This document shows, piece after piece, positions 48,128-58,705 of a stretch of 64,000 bases of DNA (position 1 is the first letter of the stretch; every line of letters begins with the position of its first letter). The position numbers and the translations under genes were made by a program. Under the pieces are notes generated by a model. The model saw only the letters and a list, made by a program, of their open reading frames with translations. It searched no databases and was not told the origin of the DNA. Source of the stretch: Rostratula benghalensis (Eukaryota; Chordata; Aves; Charadriiformes; Rostratulidae); NCBI GenBank assembly GCA_013399305.1, contig VXAI01000115.1:236167-300166 (forward strand), written 5' to 3'.

Positions 48128-51100
48128 TGATAATTAAAGCTATACTTACAGGTAAGAATATATGCTGAAAATGTGGGATCTTAAAAATGATCTGGGTGTC
48201 ACAGTGGACATGAACAGCATATGTCCCCTACGCCAGGTTTTAAGGAACTAGTTAATCTGATTTTTGGATGTACAGGTAAAACTAACAGTGGATTGGAAAG
48301 TGATGGAGGGATCATTAATCTCTCCAGAATTCATTTCTGTCTCATTTTAGACCGAATGAGAGAGGTATAGTGGGTTGTTACAAAGGGAATTTTCAGTGCA
48401 ATTTCTGCTCTCAACATAATGAGAAATGCCATGCATCTTTTGTTACCGCTCTGGTATCAAGAAAAAAAAAAAGATTGAAAGAGAAGTAAACAGTCTTTGT
48501 ATCCAGTGAGGGAGATTTTCAAGTTAAATTGAGGAAAAGAAAAGGACACCTGTTCTTTCATGCCCATTTTTATTTTATGTTAAACGAGATAATGTTGTTT
48601 GAGCTTGAACTTTCGTATCTGAGAGAAATGAAGCTTGTGAAGGGGAGTATATGTGCAAAGCATAAAATATTTTCTGCAAGCCTTATTGATGCAGCAGTTA
48701 TTCTGCATCCAATTACTGAAAGTAGCAAATGGTTAGACAGTTTTATTTGCTGCAGAATCAATCTCTGCCTGACTTTTATTACAGGTAAGAGATTAAAACC
48801 AGTAATATGAAACGATGAGAGGAATTCCCAAGTGCAATAGCAATGACGTCATGTGAGACCATTAAGCAAAGACTTAATTATTAATCTATAGTACTTAGCA
48901 ATTCTGAAAGGTAGAGGGTGAACATTTTGAACTTGCTAGAGTCTCTTAACACACAAAACCCCCCACGTTTAAGCAGCAAGGAGCTTGTATTCACATTTTT
49001 TCTGCACTTTCTTATTTTTTCTTCATCGTTTTCAATAATAGATGTTAGGACTTTACACTTCAATTATTGGCTTTACCGGTCATGTGAATATTCATAAGAA
49101 CGGATGGAGGTGTGGGGAGGAAGGTACAGCTCAGAGCAAGTGCTGAGTTTGTGTTCTCTGCCCTTGATCTTCAGCGACCGAGTATTTTGTAATGCTGCAG
49201 CGGCACAGCCCAGTGTTACTTACAAGCATTTCATGCGGTCAGCAACGTAACCAGCAAAGCAGCAGAGACGCACGCAGGCATCCGTGTGTGGGTCTTGCTT
49301 GTGTGGATGGGTCTGTCTCTCTCAGGGAAGCAGAGATGTGCCGTGGCAGTGCTTAAGAGGCTGATAAATGAGGTCAGTTCAAAACTTGAAAAGAAACCTG
49401 CTGAATTCATTCCTTAACGGCACACGTTGTGCTAATGGTTAGCTCTGGCATGTTAGTAGTAACTATTGGCATTTCTATAAAACTGTTAGTCTATAATGCG
49501 TGTACAGTAAATTAACTATGAGTCTGCAATAGCATAGAGTTACTGCTGTGCAGCTGGCACTGGTGGGCAAGATAAGTCTCCCAAGGAGAAGGTGTTCAGG
49601 CTGAAGGGCTCTTCCATCAGGGAACAGATCTCTTCTTGTTTCTCCCCTCTCATTGTTGGTGTTTTGTGCATCTTGCCTCCCCCATCCCTCATCTAAAGTG
49701 GGATTCAGTTGCTCCTTAATTTGGGCTTGATTGTGCCAGTCATCCCTCTTGTGCCTTGGGCAGGATGCCCTGCCCCTTTTCCTTCCCCTGTGCTTATTTC
49801 AGGCTTTATTTGGAAACTTCTGTCACCTGGATGTCTCCAAAGAGCAACTCTGCAATACTGTCTTGGCTGCTTTGGCAGTTATGTTGCTCACTACATTAAA
49901 TGCTTGTATGTAGTGTTGGGTCACACCATCGTTGTATCACAAAATACTCGCATGCTGGTCGTTCTGCTATTTAATTTTGTTTATATTTGGGTTCCAGGCA
50001 GGTTAATGTTAACTATACCCAGATTAATACACGTAGGGCTTTCACAGGGCTACACTAGCCACAATCTTTGCTCTGTGTTGTTATTATTAATAGTAATCCT
50101 GGTAAAGAAAGAGAATAATCTCAGATGGCTTGAAGTTCAAGAGAAATTTAAATTCAGGATGACGATCTCTGTGTTTAAAGAACCAGATCCAGTGGACCTG
50201 CATACCCTTTTTTTGACCTCAGAACGCGTCATCATTCGAGGGACACTTCAGTCTTTCCTTTCAATGATTGTATCTCTTCAAAGTTTTTTCTGTAAAGTCA
50301 GGCTAGGGTGTCCTGAAGCTGTGGCTGCGCAGATGCCAAGCCCATGGGAAGTTTCAGTGTCTTCTTGTGTTGTGCTGCCTGTAAATGCACTGTGAACAAT
50401 GGGAGCTTGTAATACAGCGTTGCCTGATTCAGACATGAAAATTGTAGATATTACATCAAATGCAGTCAAGCAGAGAATCTGCCTATGTTAGAGACAGCAA
50501 GGGAAGACTTCTTGGTTATCTTGGCAGTATTTAAATGTTCTGTTTTTATAGACAACCTTGAGCTACTTTTGAGCATGAATGACTTGTCTTGTTAACAAAA
50601 ATATTTCATTGTTCCATTGTCTTCCGTATTCTTTTGGAAAACTGCCCAGGAGGAGACCTGTGTTCCAACAAGGATGTAAAACTGATTGTCATTCAGTGAC
50701 TTGAAGAGAAGCAAAGTCCCACTGTAAAAATTGAAACAGGAAAGGCCAGGGAGGAAAAAAAACTGATGTGAGAATGGAGGTTTTTTACTGTTTCTGAAAT
50801 GCAGAATAGTCAATTCTTCTAAGAAGGTCTCAAGTACCATTTGTGGTTTTGAAGGGGAAATATTCCCCTCCAGCTAGATTCTTTGTGCTGTCTGTCTGAA
50901 TGACACTGTACGAAGTGAGGTTTACCTGTTGCATCCTCCCACTTCCTAAAATGTCCAGGCAGTGAAGGTGTGAATTTTTTTCTTCTCTTGAATGTCTTTT
51001 TTCTATGCAAGTTTGTTCTCTGGTTGAAGTATCCTGGACTTTATCTAACGTAAGTGTACTATACAGACAGAGCAGTCTGGTGTACTTGTATCATATGTAG

Positions 51101-51221
51101 TACAGTTCTCAAATTTCAGAATCACTTAAGAGTTTTGTGTTACATCAGCATTTTCCAGATTATTCCAAGTAACCACAAACTCATCATTGCAATATGGGGT
51201 TATTCTACTGGAAAAAACCCA

Positions 51222-51290
51222 CAAACAAACAAACAAACAAACCCCAAACCACCCCAAACCAAAAACCCAACCCAAACCAAACCCAATTAA
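51222..51290. repeat. A/C-rich simple repeat
   Basis: Runs of caaa-type and accaaacc-type units without T. It lies about 380 bases downstream of the likely ATP4B polyadenylation signal. Confidence 0.85.
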
Positions 51291-51665
51291 AAACTTGAAT
51301 AGTTAAATGAACGCCGTTCTCCTGGATGTAACTGAGTGTTACAGTCTTGATGGTCATTTTTATTACCTTACAAACATACACAAGTTATACGTGGAACAAT
51401 AAAATCTGTAAGCTTAGAGGCCAGATTTCAAGTTCACTTCTTTCGTCATCATTGATCTGTCAACTAAAAAAAGTGCCTGAGTTGGCTGAGTTGGCAGTAT
51501 TAAAAACCAACACACTGTGATACAGATAATTTTAATATACTTTTATACATCCTATACAAGAGAGATTGAGGATTATATTACTTGCTAGTGTTTCAAGTAT
51601 TGGTTTCTTTTTGCAGCTAGCTAATTATTTCTCAACGTCAAAGATTTACTATCGTACATCAATTA

Positions 51666-51671
51666 TTTATT
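51666..51671 (-). other. ATP4B: Likely ATP4B polyadenylation signal
   Basis: AATAAA on the - strand, about 340 bases past the stop codon. Another copy lies at 51358-51363. Assignment is by position only. Confidence 0.45.
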
Positions 51672-52006
51672 AGGGTTTGGAAAGTGACTGAAAATGATGT
51701 TTTGATCCTACACTTATTTTCTTTGAAGGCACAGCTGTGCAGTTTAGAGGAAGTTCATTTTGTACCAATAGTGGTATGAAGGCAGCAATATACCGTGGCC
51801 TTGGAGCGGTGTACATGGAGATACTCTCTGTCTCCTTCACACGCTGAGAGCGTTCTCTTGATTTTTAACTCTAGGGGTCATCTTTCAGTAGAAAATGTCT
51901 CTTTGCAATTTGTACAGAAATCATAATGAGAAAATAAATACGGATGAATGTGATAATGGGTAAGTCACTCTTCACGCATGCGTTTCAGAAATGTCTCTGT
52001 TGCTGC

Positions 52007-52168
52007 TCAGTCTTCTATTTTCAGTTTAAATTCCACTTTTCCTTCATAGGGATCATGAACGTTATCAAAGGTAATTCCAGCTCCAATGATTTTGCACACT
52101 ATTTTAAGTTCTACGTTCCTTGTAATGTTGAGAAATTTCACAGCTACCAAAGGATTGCTGTAGCTGGG
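52007..52168 (-). CDS. ATP4B: ATP4B exon 7 (residues 236-288 and stop)
   Basis: Acceptor tttcctcctag precedes it. It encodes [20 protein letters not shown], then [20 protein letters not shown] and [13 protein letters not shown], with TGA at 52007-52009. Cys260 completes the last disulfide. Confidence 0.97.
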   Translation of the reverse strand, partial: PSYSNPLVAVKFLNITRNVELKIVCKIIGAGITFDNVHDPYEGKVEFKLKIED

Positions 52169-55100
52169 CTAGGAGGAAAGAAAACCACTTTAATTTTAGG
52201 CTACCAATTTAAAAATAGTCTCTCCAGTTCCCGTTAGATTGCAGAGATGCTCTATAGGTTTCATCTCATACAAAGCTACAGAAGAAGAGTGATACAGAAA
52301 TCCATGAGTACTCACCTGTGCCTTTTTTCCATAGTAGGGGAAGTAGTGGAGGTTGAAGGTACCGTTCACGGGGTAGTAGTCGACCTCCAGCGGGCGAGAC
52401 TCTTCACCCTGTTTGTAATGGAAGAGAGCAGCTCTCTGGGCTGGGCAATCTTAAGCCAGCCCTGGGCAAGTGTTTTATGGCTGCTAAAAAGTGCACAGCA
52501 TGTATTAAAACCCCTGGTTCAGCTGTCTCTTTAGCGCTGGTCTTACTTTCCAAATAAAAGTGGACATGTCCTGCTGTTAATATTGCCAAGAAAAACGGGC
52601 ACATGTTCCTCTACAGCAGCTGTGAATGGAGTGCAGGGAGCCTGAAGGAGCTGCTGTGAGGTGTGAACTTCACTAGTGGGAGCTGAAAGCAAACAGCAAG
52701 CGTGCATTTGCAGCACGGAAAAACAAATTTTCAGGTGATTTAAAATAAAGCAAACGGGGTTTTTTTGTTGTTATCGTTCTTAGGATGTCTGCTGGTGCAA
52801 GAAATTACATAGAACTGAGAATATTCCCAGAGCTGCAGGGTAATCTTTCCAGTCACGACTGCATTTCACTTGCTATCAAGAGCTGTAGTGCTTGGAACTT
52901 TTTTTAGGCTCAGACCTCACATGCTTACCACGTATGTGCAGTCCACTCTTGGTGCGGTGCCGTTGCCAGGGAAAAATTTGATAATCTGAAATGGGAAACA
53001 CACGTTGGGTTCATCTCGGAAATTGTTTTGAGGTAAAACCAAGGAAGCAATTAGCTGAGCTTCGGGTGATGCTTAATGTGTCTCTGAGTATTTCAAATGG
53101 TGATTGAGATGAGGATCACCTCATCTCAAGTACCTGGGTGAAAAAAAAGCCACGTTGTGGCTGGATATTTACGAAGCAGGACTCAAGAGCTGCCTGGAAT
53201 GGGCTCTGCAGGCACGTTCTTTCCTGGCTGCACCTCCTGGCAAGTCCAGCTCATGTGCCTCCCTGTACTGCTTGCTCTCAGCTGGGGGTCTCTCAAAACA
53301 GCTAGTTGTGTGAAAATAAAGGAAAAGCTGAATTCCTGTGCTTTTCATCATATGCCTTGGTAGAAAATTTTGGCTTTAACAGAAGCTCTTGGTCATCTTT
53401 GATCCTCCAAAACCAGTGGGGTGGCATCCTGTGGCAGCAAAGATAAAGCACCCCAGGCACTATCCTCATGCCTTTTCCCCGCAAGGGCTGCTGTGCTGCC
53501 TTGTTGAAGGAGGCAAAGGCTTTTTGGGGAAAAAGCCTGCATTTCACCTGCCATTTCACCTTTCACCTCTCCTTTCACAGCTGGACCTTGCATATATTCT
53601 TAAAAAACTTTCACTGCCTGAATCTAGGGTGCAACCTCAACCCAAAGTAAAATGATTTTGTCTATAAGGAGCTGGTGGAGAATACGAACTCTTCACTTAA
53701 AACTGAAATTGAACTAGAAGGCTCGGAATCTTGCCTGAACACAAAAAATATAAAATGCTTAAGCCTTTGACTATGTCTGGAAAAAATGAGAGGAGGCACA
53801 GAAGAACAGCCAGCAGGTTTGAATTTTGGTTTTATAGGTTCTGCTCAAGATTTTCGTTGCAGCCTGGAGAAATAAGGTGTGCAAGTAGTACCTCTGGTAC
53901 TACTACCCGCTTCAGCTGCTGTCAGGTCTTAACGCCTTAGCTGAAGGCACAGGGTCACGGTATCACAGAATAAAACTGGTGTAGGTCCCAGTTAGTCGGC
54001 TGACAGCTCTGTGAGTCTCTTAACAAAACTTAGAAGAAATGCAATGCTTTAGAGAGCGCTTTATCCTACCATATTTTCCTAGGGATGGTGACTGAGTCTC
54101 ACTATTTCTCTAGTAACTCTGGAGTTGTCAGAAAAAAATGCATGAATTTGTCTTCTCAGTACAAAGCAGAGATTAGAGCCTTGTGGCAGCTCCCCTGTGG
54201 AGACTCGAGCTGTCAGGATTCTTTCTGGTGAATTCTTCCCTGCTGTACTTACCCTATTCATTTTTATGATAAAACAGGGTTGTCCTTCTGGAAATCCGAA
54301 AGTAGGATCTGTGATGCCAGAGCAGTTTTGAAGCATATCTGAGGTAAATTTGCAGGAGAATTTTGTTTTATTCGGGCCATCAAAGGTGTCCTGGATGAAG
54401 TATGTGTCACTAGTGCAGTTGATGTTCAGATGCTGAGCAGCTGGTGTGTATGCTACATGTGTGAAGTAAGAAAGAACAATTTCCCTCTGAAATTTTTCAT
54501 ACAAAAGTTATACATCCCAGTATCAAGCTAGAGGCTGTATCATCAGAGACTGTACTTCAAGTGACGTTGGGATTGAATTGAATGAGAAAAGTTTAAATTG
54601 TTTGGGTTTGGTCAGGGTTTTTTTGACTTTTTTTTTCTGTTTAATACTGAGGCAAAGCGAAAAAAAAAAAAGATCAAATTGAGATGAGACAAGCAATTTG
54701 TGCTGATAGCTCCATATAAAGTCAATTTCAAATACAATTCTTCTCAGTATGTGTATGTGAAATACCAAAAGATGCTATTAAGGCTCAAAAGGAATATAAA
54801 CATATTAAGATAATGAACAGGCAAATGGAGCACCTGACCTGCTTTGACTATAGTCCTTGATGACACTGCAATGATTTCACAAGACTTATTATGGCACTTT
54901 GGAGTCACGGACGGTATAAGATGAATTTAGGTGAGACTTAATTTGAAGACATTTTCCCCTCCCTTTTCCTTCAAAATTCCTTTTGGCCTGTTTTATGAAG
55001 GCTATTTAGGCTTAAACAAAGTAACAGCTCTGGAGCAGAGCTCTGCTTTAATAGACATTTTTATAAAGGTTTGATTTATCAATTCATGAGGTGATTTGCT

Positions 55101-58080
55101 TATCGCTTTCAGAAGATGCATTTTCCACTCAAAATCCAGGATTTCAAAAGTACAAACAGAAAACGGAAACACTGACTTAAGGTCCTCAGACCTAGTATGG
55201 CAGATGCAACAGCACATTTCTTAAATACTGTGCAGGAAACCTCATTTTTACCTGTCAGAAAAGTCTGAAGAGTTGTCACTAAACCTTCCCAGGTTCTGTT
55301 GTCAGACACGTTGTAATAGATTTGCAGTCCCCTGTCCCCGTAAACATCGGGCCGTAACGTTACACCTTCATGGGGGAAGAAAAGGGCAGGTAAAGCAGAG
55401 GAGAGGAGCCAGGCAATTTGTGCCAGTTCATTTATTTAAATTGACAGCAGCAATTCTGCTGCACCAAGGCTCGTTATTGTATATGTATGAGATCCCCAGG
55501 CTTTGCTGGGAAGGATTTAACCACCTGCAGAAACCTTCTCACCTGCGAGGCGTTCAACTGAAACCATAAAGGTTTCACTGCTGCTAAATGCTCTTTTTAT
55601 TTTCATGTATATCCATGCCGTTACCAGAACAGCTGCAAAATCATTCAATTGCACTGGATTTCCCCAGAAGTTGTTAAAAATAACAGTTAAAATAATTGCA
55701 TCAGGTTGAAGGAGCAAATTGTGCGGCAGTGTGAGAAACAGCTTTTGTAAAAGCCACGCTTAGTATTTTACAGCAATTATTTTGCCAGCAAACACCAAAC
55801 TTACTGCATATCGGGAAAGGAAACTTCAAAATTTAGCAACAAGCAGAGATAATAATTTTTAGGGCTGCAGCTTCAAAAAAAGACATTTTTTCCTTCCCAT
55901 TGTAAAAACAAGCCATTAGAGGGGTGGAGGTTTAGCGATATGCATGGATGATCTCTCACTGGTACTGTCGTGCCCCTCCCCAGTCTCATTTCATGTCCCA
56001 CAAATATTTTTTCCTAATATCCCATGTCTCTGTCTTATTTTCACTTGCTGGCTGCGTGCACAGCACGTCCCAATGGGGAGGGATTTCTGCTCTCCCAGGG
56101 ACTGGAAATACCTACCCCAGTGCCGAAAACCCTGGGTGCTTGTGGGGCTGCAGCAAAAACCAGGGTTTCCACCTTGTGCATGGGGAGAGGAGATATTTAT
56201 TTGTATATATTTATGGGGTTTTTTAAAATATCTGTACATACAAGTATATATATACAAATGAAATAAATTCACAACTTTTTTTTTTTAAAGCCTAAAAGGG
56301 ATTTCAGGTGGAGGTTAAACTTTGTAGGGCTCATTTGGGGACAGTTGGCCTGATTTATTCCACGTTTCTCTCCCCTCACACCCAGCCTGTGCCGATGCTT
56401 CTCAGCCCAGCCCAGTCCCAGGCAGCAGCCAGCTGGACTGTGGCAGTACCTGGGGATTTCAGCTGATCTTGGTAATCTGGCTCGTATGGATTCACCGTCC
56501 TCATTAAAGAATAAATGGAGAGTGCAAACAGCCCCGACATCACCACGTAGAAAGCCAGGTAGTACAGGCTGATCCACACTGTGGGGAAAAAAACCAACCA
56601 AACAAACAAAAAAAAAGAGTGTAAAGTCCCACTTTTAATAAAGTCCCACTTTTGAAGCAAGGAAGCAAGGCAGTGCAGTGATCCTTCTGTGGCCAGGACT
56701 GTCCCAGCAGCAGTGGCTTTCCTGCCTGTGGCCCCAGGGAGGTTTTCCCTGCGTTTTGCTTGTTTTTCTCCACACTCAGAATAATATTCTGCTAGAAAAA
56801 TCTGGCTGTAAATTTGATTGATTTTACAAGGATTTTTTAAGTAGCTGGTGCTTAGCTCATACTATTTAAAGCTTAAAAGATTGTGTGGCTTCTTAAAGTA
56901 ACTTCACGTATTAAGAGCATTTATCTGCTTATTACACATGGACTAAGTGGATTTCTTCAACAAAACCAAGTCGCTGCTTGTGTCATTAGGATGACAGACA
57001 TCAGTATTTCAGGTGTGTTGATGCCAGATCCATATCACCTCACTGCCTTTTACATCTGAAATCAATCTGAAATGGGTCATCTCTCTATTTTATCCTGCTG
57101 TGAGATGTAGAATAATGCTGTATTTCTGTCTGTGCATCCATAACGTGTCTTCCATGGCTGCTGGTGCCCTACAAGCAGCCAGGGAGTATTTTAGGGGGGG
57201 ATGGCAGAAACCACTCCCTGTAATCATCGGAGCCTTGTAAGACCTCTTCTCTCCAAAGGACTCACATTTCTGTTTGATTTTCTGTAAAATTCTCATTTTA
57301 TGAATGATGAATAAGCTACAGTCATGGACTTCATGGCAGAAAAAAACAATCTTCTGGAAACTTGCAGCTGCCCTTACGGTCTGTGGGAAGAGCAGGGACC
57401 TTCCTTGCAATGGTCAGGTTTGCCCTTTTCAGAATGTAAATCAGAAAACACATCATCATTGCAGATACCAGCTGGTATTAGCATGCACTGATAAGAGAAA
57501 AGATCTACTGAGCAGACAATGATTTTGAAAGGAATTTTGGAAAAGCAAAACACATTTCCAGAGAATTGGACAAACCCCACCAATTTAGCAAAATCCTATG
57601 TTTACCAGAACCCCCTATCGCCAGCAATGTCAGAACCATACTGTAACCACCCCCTTTAGCTATCAATAAGTTAACTCTTTATGTGTTTTGTCCTTTCAAA
57701 ATATTTAGTCCAAAAGTCAGTTTGAAGTCTTCTGATATTTGCAGGAACTGCTTGGATCAATGTTTCAATCTAATTGGCTCAATTTAAAGGGCCACTCTAA
57801 AAGTGGCTCAGAAGCATAAATACAAGAACTGATCTTTTCAATAATTACAGCACACTTACCACTACATGATGTTCCATTGACTAGGATGACACACCCCCCC
57901 TCAAATCCCCTCCCAAGATTTTTAAGCCTTCCTGAAGGAAGAGAAGACTCTTGCATGTGAAAACCTACCCCAATTAATTAAGGTCCTTCCCATAAAAAGC
58001 CTTGTTTCTGGATTCCAGACAAAACGACGGAAATTTTCCATCCGCTCGCTGCAGGTCTTTTTTTCATTTAAAGTTGCCAT
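52007..58080 (-). CDS. ATP4B: Potassium-transporting (H+/K+) ATPase subunit beta, complete 7-exon coding region
   Basis: This is the glycosylated beta subunit of the gastric proton pump. It is needed for folding and apical delivery of the ATP4A catalytic subunit in acid-secreting cells. The - strand exons are 57969-58080, 56450-56578, 55252-55365, 54253-54452, 52929-52985, 52316-52408 and 52007-52168. They join in phase to 288 residues (family about 290). It is a type II membrane protein: a cytosolic N-terminus (1-36), one membrane helix (about 38-62) and a large extracellular domain. Six extracellular cysteines (131, 152, 162, 178, 201, 260) fit the three conserved disulfides. I count eight N-x-S/T sites (99, 103, 130, 146, 161, 193, 219, 249). 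The [11 protein letters not shown]-terminus is diagnostic. The closest alternatives are ATP1B1-3. ATP4B is chosen for the YNVSDNRTW and SPAAQ-like segments and for the neighbour TFDP1. No stops, and all splice sites are GT-AG. Confidence 0.96.
52316..52408 (-). CDS. ATP4B: ATP4B exon 6 (residues 205-235)
   Basis: Acceptor ttacaaacag precedes it and donor gtgagt follows. It encodes [20 protein letters not shown] then [11 protein letters not shown], the conserved PYYGKK region of beta subunits. Confidence 0.96.
52929..52985 (-). CDS. ATP4B: ATP4B exon 5 (residues 186-204)
   Basis: Acceptor ccatttcag precedes it and donor gtaagc follows. This short 57-base exon encodes [19 protein letters not shown], with an NGT glycosylation site and Cys201. 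It is too short for an ORF scan. Confidence 0.95.
54253..54452 (-). CDS. ATP4B: ATP4B exon 4 (residues 119-185)
   Basis: Acceptor cacatgtag precedes it and donor gtaagt follows. It encodes [20 protein letters not shown] through [20 protein letters not shown] to PCFIIKMNR. It holds four of the six ectodomain cysteines and three glycosylation sites. Confidence 0.97.
55252..55365 (-). CDS. ATP4B: ATP4B exon 3 (residues 81-119)
   Basis: An acceptor ending in catgaag precedes it and donor gtaaaa follows. It encodes [20 protein letters not shown] then [18 protein letters not shown], with N-glycosylation sites at Asn99 and Asn103. The acceptor and donor are less canonical than the others, but the phase fits exactly. 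Confidence 0.95.
56450..56578 (-). CDS. ATP4B: ATP4B exon 2 (residues 38-81; membrane helix)
   Basis: Acceptor ttccccacag precedes it and donor gtactg follows. It encodes the transmembrane helix [20 protein letters not shown] and the start of the ectodomain ending in [10 protein letters not shown]. It ends in phase 1. Confidence 0.97.
57969..58080 (-). CDS. ATP4B: ATP4B exon 1 (residues 1-38)
   Basis: ATG at 58078-58080 begins [20 protein letters not shown], then [17 protein letters not shown]. This is the cytosolic tail typical of P-type ATPase beta subunits. It ends in phase 1 at donor gtaggt. Confidence 0.95.
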
Positions 58081-58178
58081 TTTCTCACTAAATTTCCTCA
58101 AAACACGTCCTCCTTGGAAATGAAGAAATTCAACCGGTGTCCAAACAGTCGACCAAGAAAAACACTTTGGTTTTTATA
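58081..58178 (-). promoter_or_regulatory. ATP4B: ATP4B core promoter and short 5' UTR
   Basis: A strong TATA box, TATAAAAA on the - strand, lies at 58171-58178, about 91 bases upstream of the ATG. Transcription would therefore start near 58142-58148, leaving a 5' UTR of about 65 bases. A CCAAT-type motif (- strand ATTGG) lies about 40 bases further upstream. A tight TATA promoter fits a tissue-restricted gene. Confidence 0.75.
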
Positions 58179-58242
58179 CCTTCTTCTCTGCTGAAGGTCA
58201 CCGAGATTACTTTCTATACCAATGAAAGCCCCTGCTCACTAC

Positions 58243-58443
58243 TATCAACCCCCAGCAGATACGATTCTTTATAGAGGGTGTTGATAATGCTGGTGCTGAG
58301 GCTGGTACAGGAAAGTTAGTTCCTATCAAATGCCCTTCTCCTTTCTCTTGACTGCCTGAGCAGATCAGTGGAGTTACGCATTTTGCCAAGTGCCTGTAGC
58401 ACTTGCGATAGACTTGGTGCGATAGCTGTTATCAGAGCTGATA
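58243..58443 (-). promoter_or_regulatory. ATP4B: Cluster of GATA motifs upstream of ATP4B
   Basis: Eight GATA/TATC cores occur at 58243, 58258, 58283, 58324, 58407, 58421, 58430 and 58440, four of them within 37 bases. GATA4/GATA6 are established activators of the gastric H+/K+-ATPase genes in mammals. That this cluster acts on ATP4B here is inference. Confidence 0.55.
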
Positions 58444-58475
58444 AAGCAAAGGAGAATGTTTCTCTCTGGGTTTTC

Positions 58476-58705
58476 NNNNNNNNNNNNNNNNNNNNNNNNN
58501 NNNNNNNNNNNNNNNNNNNNNNNNNNNNNNNNNNNNNNNNNNNNNNNNNNNNNNNNNNNNNNNNNNNNNNNNNNNNNNNNNNNNNNNNNNNNNNNNNNNN
58601 NNNNNNNNNNNNNNNNNNNNNNNNNNNNNNNNNNNNNNNNNNNNNNNNNNNNNNNNNNNNNNNNNNNNNNNNNNNNNNNNNNNNNNNNNNNNNNNNNNNN
58701 NNNNN
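58476..58705. other. Assembly gap (230 N)
   Basis: A run of undetermined bases lies about 400 bases upstream of the ATP4B start codon. Promoter-distal sequence is missing here. The true gap length may differ. Confidence 1.

Larger units (their letters stand above)
42086..51660. other. Intergenic region between the convergent TFDP1 and ATP4B 3' ends
   Basis: It contains CR1 copies (42768-44036, 44600-44662, 46180-46540, 48066-48127), a purine-rich stretch (about 44740-45330), a 29-base duplication (47851-47907) and an A/C-rich simple repeat (51222-51290). No gene is supported. An open frame at 49709-50395 is treated as a finding only. Confidence 0.75.

Noticed and set aside
48180..48470. Possible LINE fragment (DLGVTVDMNS-like start)
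   Set aside because: Only about ten residues resemble a CR1 segment. The rest cannot be matched, so it is not called.
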